This document shows positions 33,795 to 43,043 of a stretch of DNA of 64,000 nt, in pieces. The position numbers and the translations under genes were made by a program. The stretch comes from Planomonospora sp. ID67723 (GTDB lineage: Bacteria; Actinomycetota; Actinomycetes; Streptosporangiales; Streptosporangiaceae), in contig NZ_JABTEZ010000001.1 in assembly GCF_015711605.1 (NCBI RefSeq), forward strand, positions 834,001-898,000, written 5' to 3'. Every line of letters starts with the position of its first letter. The stretch's first letter is position 1. The notes beneath the pieces were generated by a model, which saw nothing but the letters and a program-made list of their open reading frames with translations, did no database searches and was not told the origin of the DNA.

Positions 33795-34241
33795 TCAGGC
33801 TGCGACGACCTCGATGTCGAGGGCGGCGGAGACCTCCGGGTGCAGCTTGACGCTGACCCGGTGGGAGCCGAGGCTCTTGATCGCAGAGGTGATCTCGATG
33901 CGGCGGCGGTCCAGCAGCGGGCCGCCTGCGGCCTTGACGGCCTCGGCGACGTCACCCGTGGTGATGGAGCCGAAGAGGCGGCCGGACTCGCCGGCCTTCG
34001 TCTTCAGGACCACCTTCAGGGACTTGAGCTGGCCGGCGACCTCCTGGGCGGTGCCCAGGTCGCGGATCTCGCGGGCGTCGCGCGCCTTCTTGATCGAGGT
34101 GATCTGCTTCTCGCCGCCACGGGTCCACAGGATCGCGAAGCCGCGGGGGAGCAGGTAGTTGCGGCCGTAGCCACTCTTGACCTCGACGATGTCGCCGGGG
34201 GCGCCGAGGCCGGTGACCTCACTGGTGAGAATGAGCTTCAT
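33795..34241 (-). CDS. rplI: 50S ribosomal protein bL9
   Basis: The 148-residue L9 binds 23S rRNA and reaches out from the large subunit. The N-terminal globular domain ([36 protein letters not shown]), the long connecting helix and the C-terminal domain ending [13 protein letters not shown] are complete. It lies 14 bp after rpsR, so the two are co-translated from one transcript. Confidence 0.98.
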   Translation of the reverse strand: MKLILTSEVTGLGAPGDIVEVKSGYGRNYLLPRGFAILWTRGGEKQITSIKKARDAREIRDLGTAQEVAGQLKSLKVVLKTKAGESGRLFGSITTGDVAEAVKAAGGPLLDRRRIEITSAIKSLGSHRVSVKLHPEVSAALDIEVVAA

Positions 34242-34255
34242 CTGTCCGGACCTCC

Positions 34256-34492
34256 TTAGCGCGCGGTGCTCATGTACGGCAGGAGCGCCATCTCACGAGC
34301 GTTCTTGATAGCGGTCGCCACGTCACGCTGGTGCTGGGTGCAGTTGCCCGTCACCCGGCGGGCACGGATCTTGCCGCGGTCGGAGATGAACTTCCGAAGC
34401 AGCGCCGTGTCCTTGTAGTCGACGTAGGAGATCTTGTCGTGGCAGAACAGGCAAACCTTCTTCTTAGGCTTGCGCAGTGCCGGCTTGGCCAT
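34256..34492 (-). CDS. rpsR: 30S ribosomal protein bS18, zinc-type
   Basis: The 78-residue S18 binds 16S rRNA next to S6. It shows the conserved core [33 protein letters not shown] plus GNCTQHQ give the C-plus (zinc-binding) version; actinobacteria often also keep a zinc-free copy elsewhere, used when zinc is short. It lies between ssb and rplI in the usual order. Confidence 0.98.
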   Translation of the reverse strand: MAKPALRKPKKKVCLFCHDKISYVDYKDTALLRKFISDRGKIRARRVTGNCTQHQRDVATAIKNAREMALLPYMSTAR

Positions 34493-34589
34493 CGTGGTGC
34501 TCCTTTCAGAGCCCCGCCGTCAGGCGGGAATGGTCGCTGCGGATACTGGGGACTGGATTGGTGCGATCCCGGGCGGTCCCGGAGGACCG

Positions 34590-35144
34590 CTAGAAAGGCG
34601 GTTCGTCGCTGAAGTCGCCGCCGCCGAAGCCGCCACCGCCCTGCTGGGGGCCGCCGAAGCCGCCGCCCTGCTGCGGACCTCCGTAGCCGCCGCCCTGGGG
34701 GGCGACGGGCGATGCGGAGGCCCACGGGTCGTTCGCCGGTCCGCCGCCGAAGCCGCCGCCACCGCCACCGCCCTGACGGGCGGTCTTGTTGACCTTCGCG
34801 GTGGCGTTGCGGAGGGAGGGGCCGACCTCGTCGACCTCGACCTCGTAGACCGTGCGCTTCTCGCCTTCCTTGGTCTCGTAGGACCGCTGGCGCAGCCGCC
34901 CCTGAACGATGACCCGCATGCCGCGCTGCAGGCTCTCGGCGACGTTCTCCGCCGCCTGCCGCCACACGTTGCAGGTCAGGAACAGGCCTTCGCCGTCCTT
35001 CCACTCGTTGGTCTGCTTGTCCAGGAACCTCGGAGTGGATGCGATACGGAACCGGGCCACCGCTTGACCCGCGGGGGTGAAGCGCAGCTCCGGATCGTCG
35101 ACGAGGTTGCCGACGATGGTGATCGTGGTGTCGCCTGCTGCCAT
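34590..35144 (-). CDS. ssb: Single-stranded DNA-binding protein
   Basis: The 184-residue SSB has an OB-fold (residues about 5-112: [19 protein letters not shown], then [30 protein letters not shown]). A flexible Gly-rich linker with two GFGGPQQGG-like units follows, then an acidic tip DFSDEPPF, the partner-binding C-terminus. The ATG at 35144 starts [13 protein letters not shown]. It is in the ribosomal operon rpsF-ssb-rpsR-rplI, which links DNA replication with S6/S18 expression. Confidence 0.97.
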   Translation of the reverse strand: MAAGDTTITIVGNLVDDPELRFTPAGQAVARFRIASTPRFLDKQTNEWKDGEGLFLTCNVWRQAAENVAESLQRGMRVIVQGRLRQRSYETKEGEKRTVYEVEVDEVGPSLRNATAKVNKTARQGGGGGGGFGGGPANDPWASASPVAPQGGGYGGPQQGGGFGGPQQGGGGFGGGDFSDEPPF

Positions 35145-35218
35145 GGCTGCGTTGCCCTTCCTGCGGCCTTCGCTGGTTCTCGCCTCAGAGTACGGCTGGA
35201 CCCCGACAAATTCGGGGT

Positions 35219-35509
35219 TTAGTGCACGTCCGGACGCAGGACCTTGGTGCGCAGAATGCCCTCGTTGAGGTTCATCTGCCGGTCGAGCTCCTTGACCGTG
35301 GCGGGCTCGGCGGTCAGGTCGATGACGGCGTAGATGCCCTCGGGCTTCTTCGCGATGTCGTAGGACAGCCGACGACGGCCCCACACGTCGACCTTCTCCA
35401 CGGTGCCGCCGTCATTGCGGACGACCGTGAGGAACTGGTCGAGGGAAGGGGCCACCGTGCGCTCATCGAGCGAAGGGTCGAGGATGACCATCATCTCGTA
35501 ACGACGCAT
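35219..35509 (-). CDS. rpsF: 30S ribosomal protein bS6
   Basis: The 96-residue S6 pairs with S18 on 16S rRNA. The fold is marked by [20 protein letters not shown], then [36 protein letters not shown]. It leads the ssb-rpsR-rplI operon, with 74 bp to ssb. ATG at 35509 is preceded by a GAGGTTGG stretch. Confidence 0.97.
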   Translation of the reverse strand: MRRYEMMVILDPSLDERTVAPSLDQFLTVVRNDGGTVEKVDVWGRRRLSYDIAKKPEGIYAVIDLTAEPATVKELDRQMNLNEGILRTKVLRPDVH

Positions 35510-35695
35510 GCTGGCTTCCAACCTCCTCTGGACTGTTGCGGTCACGACACCGTGCCGTGACAGGAGGACGCTGACGTCTTCACCCAGGTGCCCATTTCGG
35601 CACCGGGACGGAGGGCGGCCGGTAAACACGCCCATACGACGTAGCCTCGTCAGCCTACCAGCCTGCCGGCGGTTGGGCGGACCTTCAGGAGGGAA

Positions 35696-35720
35696 CCCCC
35701 TCTAGCAGAGGAAGAGGGGG
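35696..35720 (+). promoter_or_regulatory. Hairpin covering the ribosome site of the next gene
   Basis: CCCCCTCT (35696-35703) pairs with AGAGGGGG (35713-35720), which is the only ribosome-site-like sequence before the ATG at 35730. It may control translation, or act as a terminator. Confidence 0.4.
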
Positions 35721-35729
35721 GTGTGATTC

Positions 35730-36041
35730 ATGTCGCACGTCATCCGTCCCACCGGGAAACCGGCGTCGAGGCTCACCCTGAACACCGACGGCCAGCCGCA
35801 CACCGTCCAGAACATCCTGAGCGTCGCCACGCTCGGCCTCGGGCTGGTCGCCTTCGTCACCGGGCTCTCGCCGGCCGCGCACATGATCGCGGCGTGGGCG
35901 GGAGCGCTGGGCTTCGCCGGAGGTCTCTATTCCCAGTACCTCTCGGCGACCACGCCCGAGCGGGTGCTCAACATCGTGGGCATCGTCGCCTCGTTCGTGG
36001 GGGTGGCCATGGGCGTCTTCCACGGCGGGTTCGTGCCGTAG
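35730..36041 (+). CDS. Small membrane protein, 103 aa
   Basis: The protein begins with a soluble N-terminus of about 28 residues (MSHVIRPTGKPASRLTLNTD), followed by three hydrophobic segments: NILSVATLGLGLVAFVTGL, HMIAAWAGALGFAGGLYSQYL and VLNIVGIVASFVGVAMGVF. It has no known family that I can name. It is convergent with the 59-residue membrane protein gene and lies between rpsF and nfo. Confidence 0.75.
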   Translation: MSHVIRPTGKPASRLTLNTDGQPHTVQNILSVATLGLGLVAFVTGLSPAAHMIAAWAGALGFAGGLYSQYLSATTPERVLNIVGIVASFVGVAMGVFHGGFVP

Positions 36042-36100
36042 ATCCGGCGGCCCGGGCCCGCGGCGTGCTGCACCTGCGGCCACCGCGGGCCCGCGTGCCG

Positions 36101-36280
36101 TCAGCCCAGGTGCAGGTCGACGCCGAGCAGGACGAGGAACCACAGCAGGACGGCGAGGAGCGCCTCGGCGATGTCCTTCAGCAGCGCGGGGGTGATGTAG
36201 TCGTACACCCAGGCCACGTACAGGCCGACCAGGATGTAGATGAGGCCGATCAGACTTATCCCTCGGCGGTAGTAAGCCAT
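36101..36280 (-). CDS. Small membrane protein, 59 aa
   Basis: The ATG at 36280 has an AAGGAG ribosome site. The product has two membrane helices (GISLIGLIYILVGLYVAWVYD and ALLAVLLWFLVLLGVDL) joined by a short loop, with a YYRRG start. The function is not known. Similar two-helix proteins occur in many actinomycetes. Confidence 0.75.
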   Translation of the reverse strand: MAYYRRGISLIGLIYILVGLYVAWVYDYITPALLKDIAEALLAVLLWFLVLLGVDLHLG

Positions 36281-36385
36281 CGAGACTCCTTGGGGGATGG
36301 CCCGCGGGGCGGGCGGTGGGGCGCCCTCTCCGACTGCCCCGGAGCAGGGTCGCGAAACGGTCCTGAGGTGCAGCCGTAAAACGGT

Positions 36386-36391
36386 TACCCT
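36386..36391 (+). promoter_or_regulatory. -10 box for leaderless nfo
   Basis: TACCCT ends 7 nt before the ATG at 36399, without a ribosome site. Confidence 0.45.
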
Positions 36392-36398
36392 CGGACAC

Positions 36399-37157
36399 AT
36401 GCCACGCATCGGAGCGCATGTCGACCAGGACGACCCGCTGGCCCACGCCAGGGCCCGGGGTGCCGAGGTCGCGCAGTTCTTCCTCGGTGACCCCCAGGGC
36501 TGGAAGGGCCCGGTCATCGGCGAGAGGACCCGTGAGATCAAGGACTCCGGGGTGGACGTCTACGTCCACGCGCCCTACGTGATCAACGTGGCCACCGCCA
36601 ACAACCGGATCCGCATCCCCAGCCGGAAGCTGCTGGCCGCGCACCTGGCCGCCGCGGCCGAGCTGGGCGCCAAGGGGCTGATCGTCCACGGCGGACACGT
36701 CGGCGCCGGCGACGACCCGCAGAAGGGCTTCGACAACTGGCGCAAGGTGTTCGAGCGCATGGAGGCGCACGAGGTCCCCGTGCTCATCGAGAACACCGCG
36801 GGCGGCGGCAACGCGATGGCCAGGAAGCTGGAGCGGATCGCCCGCCTGTGGGACGCGCTGGACGGTTTCGACGTGGGCTTCTGCCTGGACACCTGCCACG
36901 CCCACGCGGGCGGGGAGGAGCTGGCCGACGTGGTCGAGCGGGTCATGGCGATCACCGGGCGGATCGACCTGATCCACTGCAACGACTCGCGCGACGCGTT
37001 CGGCTCCGGCGCCGACCGGCACGCCAACCTCGGCGCGGGCGAGATCGATCCCGAGCTCATCCTCGACGTCTGCCGGAAGGCGGACGCCCCGATCGTGGTG
37101 GAGACCCCGTCCGCCGGCCAGGCGGAGGACATCGCCTTTCTGCGGAAAGGCCTGTGA
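36399..37157 (+). CDS. nfo: Deoxyribonuclease IV (AP endonuclease)
   Basis: The 252-residue enzyme cuts DNA at abasic sites in base-excision repair. It is a metal-dependent TIM barrel with the metal ligands visible in context: VHAPYVINVA, LIVHGGHVGAG, LIENTAGGG, FCLDTCHAHAGG, HCNDSRDAFGSGADRHANLGAG, and VVETPS. The ATG at 36399 (MPRIGAHVDQDDPL) has the leaderless -10 box. It lies between the small membrane-protein genes and the mannosyltransferase operon. Confidence 0.95.
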   Translation: MPRIGAHVDQDDPLAHARARGAEVAQFFLGDPQGWKGPVIGERTREIKDSGVDVYVHAPYVINVATANNRIRIPSRKLLAAHLAAAAELGAKGLIVHGGHVGAGDDPQKGFDNWRKVFERMEAHEVPVLIENTAGGGNAMARKLERIARLWDALDGFDVGFCLDTCHAHAGGEELADVVERVMAITGRIDLIHCNDSRDAFGSGADRHANLGAGEIDPELILDVCRKADAPIVVETPSAGQAEDIAFLRKGL

Positions 37158-37226
37158 CCGGTCTTTCTGCGGAAAAGCCTGTGATCAGCCCTTCTCCGGA
37201 AGGCTCACCGGCTTTCCCCGGAAAGG
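37134..37226 (+). repeat. Four tandem short palindromes after nfo
   Basis: Imperfect copies of CTTTC-TGCG-GAAAG occur at 22-28 bp intervals (centres near 37142, 37170, 37196 and 37218), starting in the last codons of nfo. The strongest pairs GCCTTTC with GAAAGGC. They may be REP-like elements, protein-binding sites or a complex terminator. Confidence 0.5.
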
Positions 37227-37280
37227 CCGCCGACCCCCAGATGCCGGAGAATCCACAGATCTGCCCGGAAATCCCCAGCC

Positions 37281-37289
37281 TGTGGATAA
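37281..37289. promoter_or_regulatory. DnaA box
   Basis: A perfect TGTGGATAA lies between nfo and the mannosyltransferase gene, with a weaker GAATCCACA at 37249-37257. Confidence 0.5.
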
Positions 37290-37329
37290 CTTCCCTGGAT
37301 TACTTTCGTCCGGGAAGGGGTAGAGATAG

Positions 37330-38502
37330 TCACCCCACCCAGGCGCTGTTCGTGAAGGCCACGATGTTGAGCGCCATCAGCGGGCCCATGACGAACGCGT
37401 AGACGGCGATGAGCCCCGTTCTCCAGCGTGCTCCGGTACCGATCCGGGCGACGAGCAGGAAGAGCGGCCACCACAGCAGCGCCGAGCGCGGGATCGACAA
37501 GTAGTACGCCGAGCAGATCAGCGCCCCCACCTGGAGCCCCACGTAGACGAGCTCGCTCCACCGCCGCAGGTAGAGCAGGACCAGCACGAGCGTCACTCCG
37601 ACGACCGCCCCGGCGATCTCCATCCGGAACGCCCAGGCGAACTGCCCCTCCCCCATGGCCGACTCCCACGTCTGCAGGAACGACTCCCAGGGCCAGACCA
37701 TCGTCCGGCCCCACCCGGCCTCCTGCGCGTGCTTCCACGCCAGCCAGTCGCCCGTCCTGCCGTACTGGTAGGCGGAGTAGGCCAGCAGCGGCAGGAACGG
37801 CACCAGCAGCCAGGGCGCCCGCCGCACCGGACGGCGCTGGACGGCGAACTCCACGATCAGGGCGAGCGCCAGGAACAGTCCGGTGATCCGCACGCAGGAC
37901 GCCCCGGCCGCCAGGGCCGCGGCCGCAGGCCAGTTCCCCCTGCGGGCCGCCAGCCAGGCCGGGATGGCGAAGGCCAGGAAGAGGGACTCGCTGTACCCCG
38001 CGAACAGGAAGACCGACGTCGGCCAGAGCAGCAGCGCCAGCACCGCCCGCCGGCCGGTCCCGGCCGGGCCCTCGAACTCGGCCAGCCGGGCCAGCGCGAC
38101 CACCGCGACCGCGCCCGCGACGAGGGAGATGAGCAGCCCGGCGAGCGTCCAGTCGCCCGTGATCAGGTTCACCGCGCGCAGCGCCAGCGGCATGCCCGGG
38201 AAGAAGGCGGGCAGTCCGGGGTCCGGGTCGCCCGCCGGGTCGCCGCCGTAGCCGTGTTCGGCGATGGTGACGAGCAGCCCGGCGTCCCAGCGCTTCCAGC
38301 GCTCCAGAAACGGCGCAACGGTCTCTCCTAGTGCCGTGGACCTGACCCCCACCACCACGGCGACGACGACGATCCCCAGCCGGGAGGCGAACCAGAGCAG
38401 CAGCGCCTCCGCGTCGGTGGCGCGCGAGGGCTCGGGATCAGGCACGGGCCCGGACCCGGGCGGGGACCCGGCGGCGCGCGAGGGCTCGGTGGAGGCGGTC
38501 AT
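37330..38502 (-). CDS. PIG-V-like mannosyltransferase
   Basis: The 390-residue polytopic membrane enzyme resembles the PIG-V/GPI mannosyltransferase family used in actinobacteria for lipomannan or arabinomannan-type glycolipids. It shows the luminal-loop Asp in RWKRWDAGLLVTIAEHGY, PAFFPGMPLALRAVN, and about nine to eleven membrane helices. It uses a polyprenyl-linked sugar donor by inference. It is the last gene of a PBP-GT87-mannosyltransferase transcript, with a 17-bp gap to the GT87 gene. Confidence 0.85.
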   Translation of the reverse strand: MTASTEPSRAAGSPPGSGPVPDPEPSRATDAEALLLWFASRLGIVVVAVVVGVRSTALGETVAPFLERWKRWDAGLLVTIAEHGYGGDPAGDPDPGLPAFFPGMPLALRAVNLITGDWTLAGLLISLVAGAVAVVALARLAEFEGPAGTGRRAVLALLLWPTSVFLFAGYSESLFLAFAIPAWLAARRGNWPAAAALAAGASCVRITGLFLALALIVEFAVQRRPVRRAPWLLVPFLPLLAYSAYQYGRTGDWLAWKHAQEAGWGRTMVWPWESFLQTWESAMGEGQFAWAFRMEIAGAVVGVTLVLVLLYLRRWSELVYVGLQVGALICSAYYLSIPRSALLWWPLFLLVARIGTGARWRTGLIAVYAFVMGPLMALNIVAFTNSAWVG

Positions 38503-38519
38503 ACGGTGTGCTCGCGCGA

Positions 38520-39836
38520 TCAGGTGAGCGCGATCCGGAACCGGTCGGGAGCGTCGTCGAAGACGCCCCCCGCCTGGTCATCGGTCCCGTCCTGCCGGAT
38601 CACGTCCTTGTCGGGCCGGAGGATGTCCCGCACCACGAAGGCCATCATGATCAGGATGGTGATCACCCGGCCCCACACCGCGGTGAAGTAGGTGTCGCCG
38701 GAGATGCCCAGGTGCGCGTTGCCCTCCTGGAGCCCGACCAGATAGAGCCAGATCGCGAAGAAGTACCAGCACTCGGCGACCATCCACAGGGCGATCGGCT
38801 TCCAGTTGGGCCGGGCCAGCACCGCGAAGGGGATCAGCCACAGGACGTACTGCGGCGACCAGACCTTGTTGGTCAGCATGAAGGCGGCCAGCGTGAGGAA
38901 GCAGAGCTGCGCCAGCCGGGGGCGGTTCCGCGCGGTCAGGGTCAGCACGGCGATGCCCACGCAGAACGCGCCGAGCGAGAGCACGCCCAGGGTGTCGAGG
39001 CGTTCGGCGTCCCCGAGGATCGGCCAGCCCTTCTGGTTGAAGAAGTACCAGATCGAGCCCCAGTCGGCCGGGCGCTCCTGGCTGAAGACGTAGAACCGCT
39101 TCCAGCCGTCGAAGGCGAAGTACATGATCGGGACGTTGACGGCGAGCCAGGCGCCCACCGCGCCGCCGACCGTCTGCAGGAACGGCTTCCACCTGCCCGT
39201 CCGCCACGCCAGCAGGAACAGCGGGCCGAGGAACATCAGCGGGTAGAACTTGGTGGCGATCGCCAGGCCCAGCAGGATGCCCGCGAGCCACTGCCTCCGC
39301 TTCGACCAGGCGAGCAGCGCGCCCAGCGCGAGGGCGTTGGCGGCCAGGTCCCAGTTGATGTAGGCGGTGAGGATCAGCGCGGGCGCCAGCGCGTACCAGA
39401 GCGCGTCCCAGCGGCGGGCCGGGCCCGCCAGCGCGGCCATCATCAGCACGCCGAGGACCAGGCAGACCGCCATGAGGATCACGGTCAGGTCGTAGAAGGC
39501 CGTCCCGGCCTCAAGGCTGCCCGGGTCGCCGGGGATGATCCGGCGGAAGAACTCCATGATCCCGCCGATGCCGACGGGGTACTCGACCGGGTAGTCGACG
39601 TAGGGGACCTTGCCCTCGCTGAGCTTCTCGTTCCACCACAGCGGGTAGATGTCGGTGTAGCAGAAGTTCGTGAACTGCAGCGTGCCGTCGTTCCAGGCCG
39701 CGTTGAAGCGGCACGGCCACTTCCACAGGTAGGCCAGGACCGCCCCCAGCCCCGCGAACAGGGCCAGGGGCAGGTACGGCACCGCCCGCGCTCCGAGGCC
39801 GGGCAGCGGGTCCCGGACCGACTCGATGCTCTTCAT
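38520..39836 (-). CDS. Polyprenol-phosphate-mannose-dependent glycosyltransferase (GT87-like)
   Basis: The 438-residue polytopic protein belongs to the DUF2029/GT87 group of alpha-1,2-mannosyltransferases. It has catalytic acidic residues in NDGTLQF and YPVEYPVG contexts, then AYINWDLAANALALGALL and TKFYPLMFLGPLFLL. About ten membrane helices are visible. Its ATG at 39836 overlaps the PBP stop in ATGA, so the transferase and the peptidoglycan synthase are translationally coupled. It probably adds mannose to a cell-envelope glycolipid. Confidence 0.88.
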   Translation of the reverse strand: MKSIESVRDPLPGLGARAVPYLPLALFAGLGAVLAYLWKWPCRFNAAWNDGTLQFTNFCYTDIYPLWWNEKLSEGKVPYVDYPVEYPVGIGGIMEFFRRIIPGDPGSLEAGTAFYDLTVILMAVCLVLGVLMMAALAGPARRWDALWYALAPALILTAYINWDLAANALALGALLAWSKRRQWLAGILLGLAIATKFYPLMFLGPLFLLAWRTGRWKPFLQTVGGAVGAWLAVNVPIMYFAFDGWKRFYVFSQERPADWGSIWYFFNQKGWPILGDAERLDTLGVLSLGAFCVGIAVLTLTARNRPRLAQLCFLTLAAFMLTNKVWSPQYVLWLIPFAVLARPNWKPIALWMVAECWYFFAIWLYLVGLQEGNAHLGISGDTYFTAVWGRVITILIMMAFVVRDILRPDKDVIRQDGTDDQAGGVFDDAPDRFRIALT

Positions 39837-42709
39837 CGGTTCCGGCTGCCGCTCGGCGACGGGCTCGGCATGACGGCCGCCCCGGGAGAGGTGCCGAAGC
39901 CGCCGTTGTCCCCCTGCTCGTTGCCGTTGCCGTTGCCGTTGCCGGGCCCCTGCGCGTCACACGACCCGTCCCAGGGCAGGCACTCGCGCCCCTCCGGCCG
40001 GTCCGTGTCGCCGCCGTCGCCGCCGTCGTCCGGCCAGTCGAAGCCGTCGGGGTTGTCGATCTCGAACGGGTTGTCGGGGGTCGGGCTCGGCGTCGGCTTG
40101 GGCGTGGCCAGGTTCTTCGGCAGGCCGACCCCGGCCTTCGGCGGGAACTGCTCGATCTTGTCGTCGGCGGTCACCTTGGCCATGTAGTCGTGCCAGATCT
40201 GGGTGGGAGTGCCGCCTCCGCCGATGAACGGGGGCATCTCCTCCTCCTTCCAGAGGACCTGCTTGATGTCCCGGTCCGGCAGGCCGTACTTGTCCACCTT
40301 GAGTTTGCGCTTGCCGTCCATGGTGTACGGCACGTCCTTGGACATGCCGACCGCGGTGACGAGCTGGGGGGTGAAGCCGACGAACCAGGCGTCCTTGTAG
40401 CCGTTGTTGGTGCCGGTCTTGCCGGCCACCGGGCGCGAGCCGAGGTTCGCGGCGCCGCCGGTGCCGCTCTTGACCACGGCCTGCATGGCGTAGGTCGCGT
40501 CGGCTGCCGAGTCGGGGCTGATGACCTCCTTCTCGACGCGGGGCTCCTTGACGATGACGCCCCCGCCGACCTTCTTGACCTCCTTGATGGTGTGCCAGTC
40601 GACGTGCTTGCCCGCGTTGGCGAAGATCGAGTAACCGGCGGCCTGCTCGACCGCGGTGACCGAGGCGCTGCCGATGGTGACCTGGAACTTCTGCTCTTCG
40701 ACGGCGTAGTCGACGCCGTTCTTCCCGCGGTAGCTGGGGTTGGTCTTGGCCCGCTCGCCGACCCCGGCCTCCTTGGCGATCCTGGCCACCTCCTCGAGGC
40801 CGACGACGTCGCCCATCTGCACGAAGACCGTGTTCACCGAGCTGGCCATGGCCTTGACCATGTTGATCGGGCCGAAGCTCTGGTTGCCCGAGTTCTTGAT
40901 CGGCGTGGTCCCCGGCATCTCGATCGGGCTCTTGCCGTCGACGTAGCTGTCCAGGGAGTGGCCGGCCTCCAGCCAGGCGGCCAGCACGTACGGCTTGAAC
41001 GCCGAGGCGGCCTGCTTGGTGGCGTCGAAGGCGCGGTTGTTGAAGTCCTTGATGAAGTCGTCGCCGCTGTAGAAGGCGACCACCCGCCCGTTGCGGGGGT
41101 CCACCGAGGCCACCGTGGCGTGGATGGTCGAGTCCAGGCCCTTGGTCCGGGCGTTCACCACCGCCTTGGCGTCGAGCATCATCTGCCGGTCGAAGGTCGT
41201 GACGACCCGCAGCCCCTCGGTCTTCAGCATCTCCTCGGTGATGCCGTACGTCTTGAGCTCCCGGAGCACGATGTTGAGCATGTAGCCCCGAAGGCCGCGG
41301 TTGATCTCCTTGACCTCGACCTTCTCGAACTTCAGGTCCTCGAACGGGGTGCCCACGTACTTGCCGTAGGCCTCCGGGTTCATCTTCGCCATGCCGTCGA
41401 GCACGTAGTTGTAGCGCTCCTTGGTGGCGGCGAACTTCTTGTTCTGCTCGAGGGTGTCGAAGTTGCTGGGGTTCTGGATGCGTCCGGCGAGGTAGGCGGC
41501 CTCGGGCGGGGTCAGCTTCCCGACGTCCTTGCCGAAGAAGGTCTTGGCGGCGGCCTGGATGCCGTTGGCCCCGCCGCCGAAGTAGATGGTGTTGAGGTAG
41601 CGGGTCAGGATCTCGTTCTTGTCCAGTTCCTGGCTGACCTTGACCGCGACGAAGATCTCCTTGATCTTCCGCTGGATCGAGACCTCCTTGGTGATGCCCT
41701 CGTAGTAGTTGCGGACGTACTGCTGGGTGATCGTCGAGGCGCCCTGCACCTGGGCGCCGCTGACGGTGCTCCAGACCGAGCGCACCATGCCGCCGAAGTC
41801 GATGCCGCTGTCGTCGCGGAAGCTGCGGTTCTCCGCGGCGATCACGGCGTCCTGGACGTGCTTGGGGATCTTGTCGATGGTCACCGGGGTGCGCTTGACG
41901 CCGAGCCGGGCGATCGGGGTCTTGCCGTCGGCGTAGTAGATGACGCTTCCCCGGTCGTCGGCGTCGTCCTGCACCCGATCGGGGACGGGCGTGTTGGCGT
42001 AGGCCACGGCGATCATGCCGAAGACGCCCGCGGTGAGGACCGCGAAGCTGGCCATGACGACCTTCCAACTGGGCAGGAAGCGCTTCCAGCCCTTGCCGCC
42101 CTCCGGCTTGCCGCCGGGCCCCTCGGGACCGCCACCGCCGCCGCCGCCGCGTCCGCCGCGACCACGCCCGCCCCGGCCTCCGGCGTCACCTGCGCCGGAG
42201 CCCGGCGGGCGGCCGCCTCCCGCCTGCGCGGCGAGCATGGCCTGGGTGTCCTCGAAGGCGGCCTCGGCGCGGCGGCCCTTCGGGTCGGTGTCCCGCTGGC
42301 GCATCCCGCCCGCGCCCTGGCGGGGCCCGGGCGCGGCACCCGGCCCGGGGCCGGGAGTCGCGCCCTGCCGGGGCACCGGCACCTGACCCGGGCGAGGACC
42401 CGGACCGTCCGGACCGCCGCCCGGATGCTGCGAGGGGACGGGAGCGCCGTACCGGGGGTCGGGTCCCGGCCCTCCCGGTGACCGCCCCGGCGCCTGCGCT
42501 CCCGGCACCTGCCTGCCCGGCTGCTGCGGCACGCCCCGGCTCATCTCTCCGGTTTGGGCCGGCTGGAGCGGGGGGACGGTACGGGGAGCGGCTCCTGGGT
42601 TCGAGCGACGGCGCCGCCCCTGGCGAGCCGATCCGTCCGGGTGCTGTCCGCGCCCGCTCGGCTCCGGGTCATAGCTGTTGCTGTAACTCACGCGTCCTCG
42701 TTCGGTCAT
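39833..42709 (-). CDS. Class A penicillin-binding protein (transglycosylase/transpeptidase)
   Basis: The 958-residue enzyme polymerises and cross-links peptidoglycan. Residues 1-210 are a cytoplasmic Pro/Gly-rich disordered tail. The membrane anchor is at 214-236. The GT51 domain has E293 (AAENRSF) and QGASTITQQ. The transpeptidase has SAFK (S569/K572), SVN (624-626) and KTGTNNGYKDAWF (764-776). The C-terminal tail after about residue 870 is Pro/Gly/Asp-rich and ends in Gly-Asn repeats. The start codon is at 42709 (MTERGRVSYS). It is the first gene of the coupled envelope operon. Confidence 0.96.
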   Translation of the reverse strand: MTERGRVSYSNSYDPEPSGRGQHPDGSARQGRRRRSNPGAAPRTVPPLQPAQTGEMSRGVPQQPGRQVPGAQAPGRSPGGPGPDPRYGAPVPSQHPGGGPDGPGPRPGQVPVPRQGATPGPGPGAAPGPRQGAGGMRQRDTDPKGRRAEAAFEDTQAMLAAQAGGGRPPGSGAGDAGGRGGRGRGGRGGGGGGGPEGPGGKPEGGKGWKRFLPSWKVVMASFAVLTAGVFGMIAVAYANTPVPDRVQDDADDRGSVIYYADGKTPIARLGVKRTPVTIDKIPKHVQDAVIAAENRSFRDDSGIDFGGMVRSVWSTVSGAQVQGASTITQQYVRNYYEGITKEVSIQRKIKEIFVAVKVSQELDKNEILTRYLNTIYFGGGANGIQAAAKTFFGKDVGKLTPPEAAYLAGRIQNPSNFDTLEQNKKFAATKERYNYVLDGMAKMNPEAYGKYVGTPFEDLKFEKVEVKEINRGLRGYMLNIVLRELKTYGITEEMLKTEGLRVVTTFDRQMMLDAKAVVNARTKGLDSTIHATVASVDPRNGRVVAFYSGDDFIKDFNNRAFDATKQAASAFKPYVLAAWLEAGHSLDSYVDGKSPIEMPGTTPIKNSGNQSFGPINMVKAMASSVNTVFVQMGDVVGLEEVARIAKEAGVGERAKTNPSYRGKNGVDYAVEEQKFQVTIGSASVTAVEQAAGYSIFANAGKHVDWHTIKEVKKVGGGVIVKEPRVEKEVISPDSAADATYAMQAVVKSGTGGAANLGSRPVAGKTGTNNGYKDAWFVGFTPQLVTAVGMSKDVPYTMDGKRKLKVDKYGLPDRDIKQVLWKEEEMPPFIGGGGTPTQIWHDYMAKVTADDKIEQFPPKAGVGLPKNLATPKPTPSPTPDNPFEIDNPDGFDWPDDGGDGGDTDRPEGRECLPWDGSCDAQGPGNGNGNGNEQGDNGGFGTSPGAAVMPSPSPSGSRNR

Positions 42710-43043
42710 CGGGTCTACAACGGCGTGCAGGCGGGTGAGACTACCTTTCGACCCCGGCAGTTCTCAGCACCTTGGCTCACTGGTGGCTGACCTCTTCGGG
42801 GGGATCTCCGTTCCCGAGGACGAGCGAGACCGTCAGATGGCCCCGAACGCCACCATGACAGACCTCTCCCGCATAGACATGGAATTCCCCGTATTTGTCA
42901 TGGGTCCTGAGCGCACGGGAACCAGAGCTCACCGCCGCTCCTTGTGACCACATAAGCGCCAGACTACGGCTTTTTGACGTTTGCTCCCAACCCCTTGGGA
43001 AAGTCGCCGATTGCAGGGATATGTTGAGCCGACGTATCCTGCA
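42710..43043. other. Intergenic gap between PBP and PadR genes
   Basis: The 378-bp gap 42710-43087 should contain divergent promoters. I see CCCAACCCCTTGGG, an inverted repeat at 42986-42999, and TTGACG at 42974-42979, a possible -35. No convincing gene is present. Confidence 0.4.

Noticed and set aside
38508-40187. Plus-strand ORF opposite the GT87 gene
   Set aside because: Antisense shadow; the translation is charged low-complexity without domain pattern.
40190-42481. Long plus-strand ORF opposite the PBP gene
   Set aside because: Antisense shadow of a GC-rich gene; the minus strand has clear GT51 and transpeptidase motifs.
42735-42947. Small ORF of 70 codons before padR
   Set aside because: No ribosome site, no recognisable pattern, and it lies in the divergent promoter gap.
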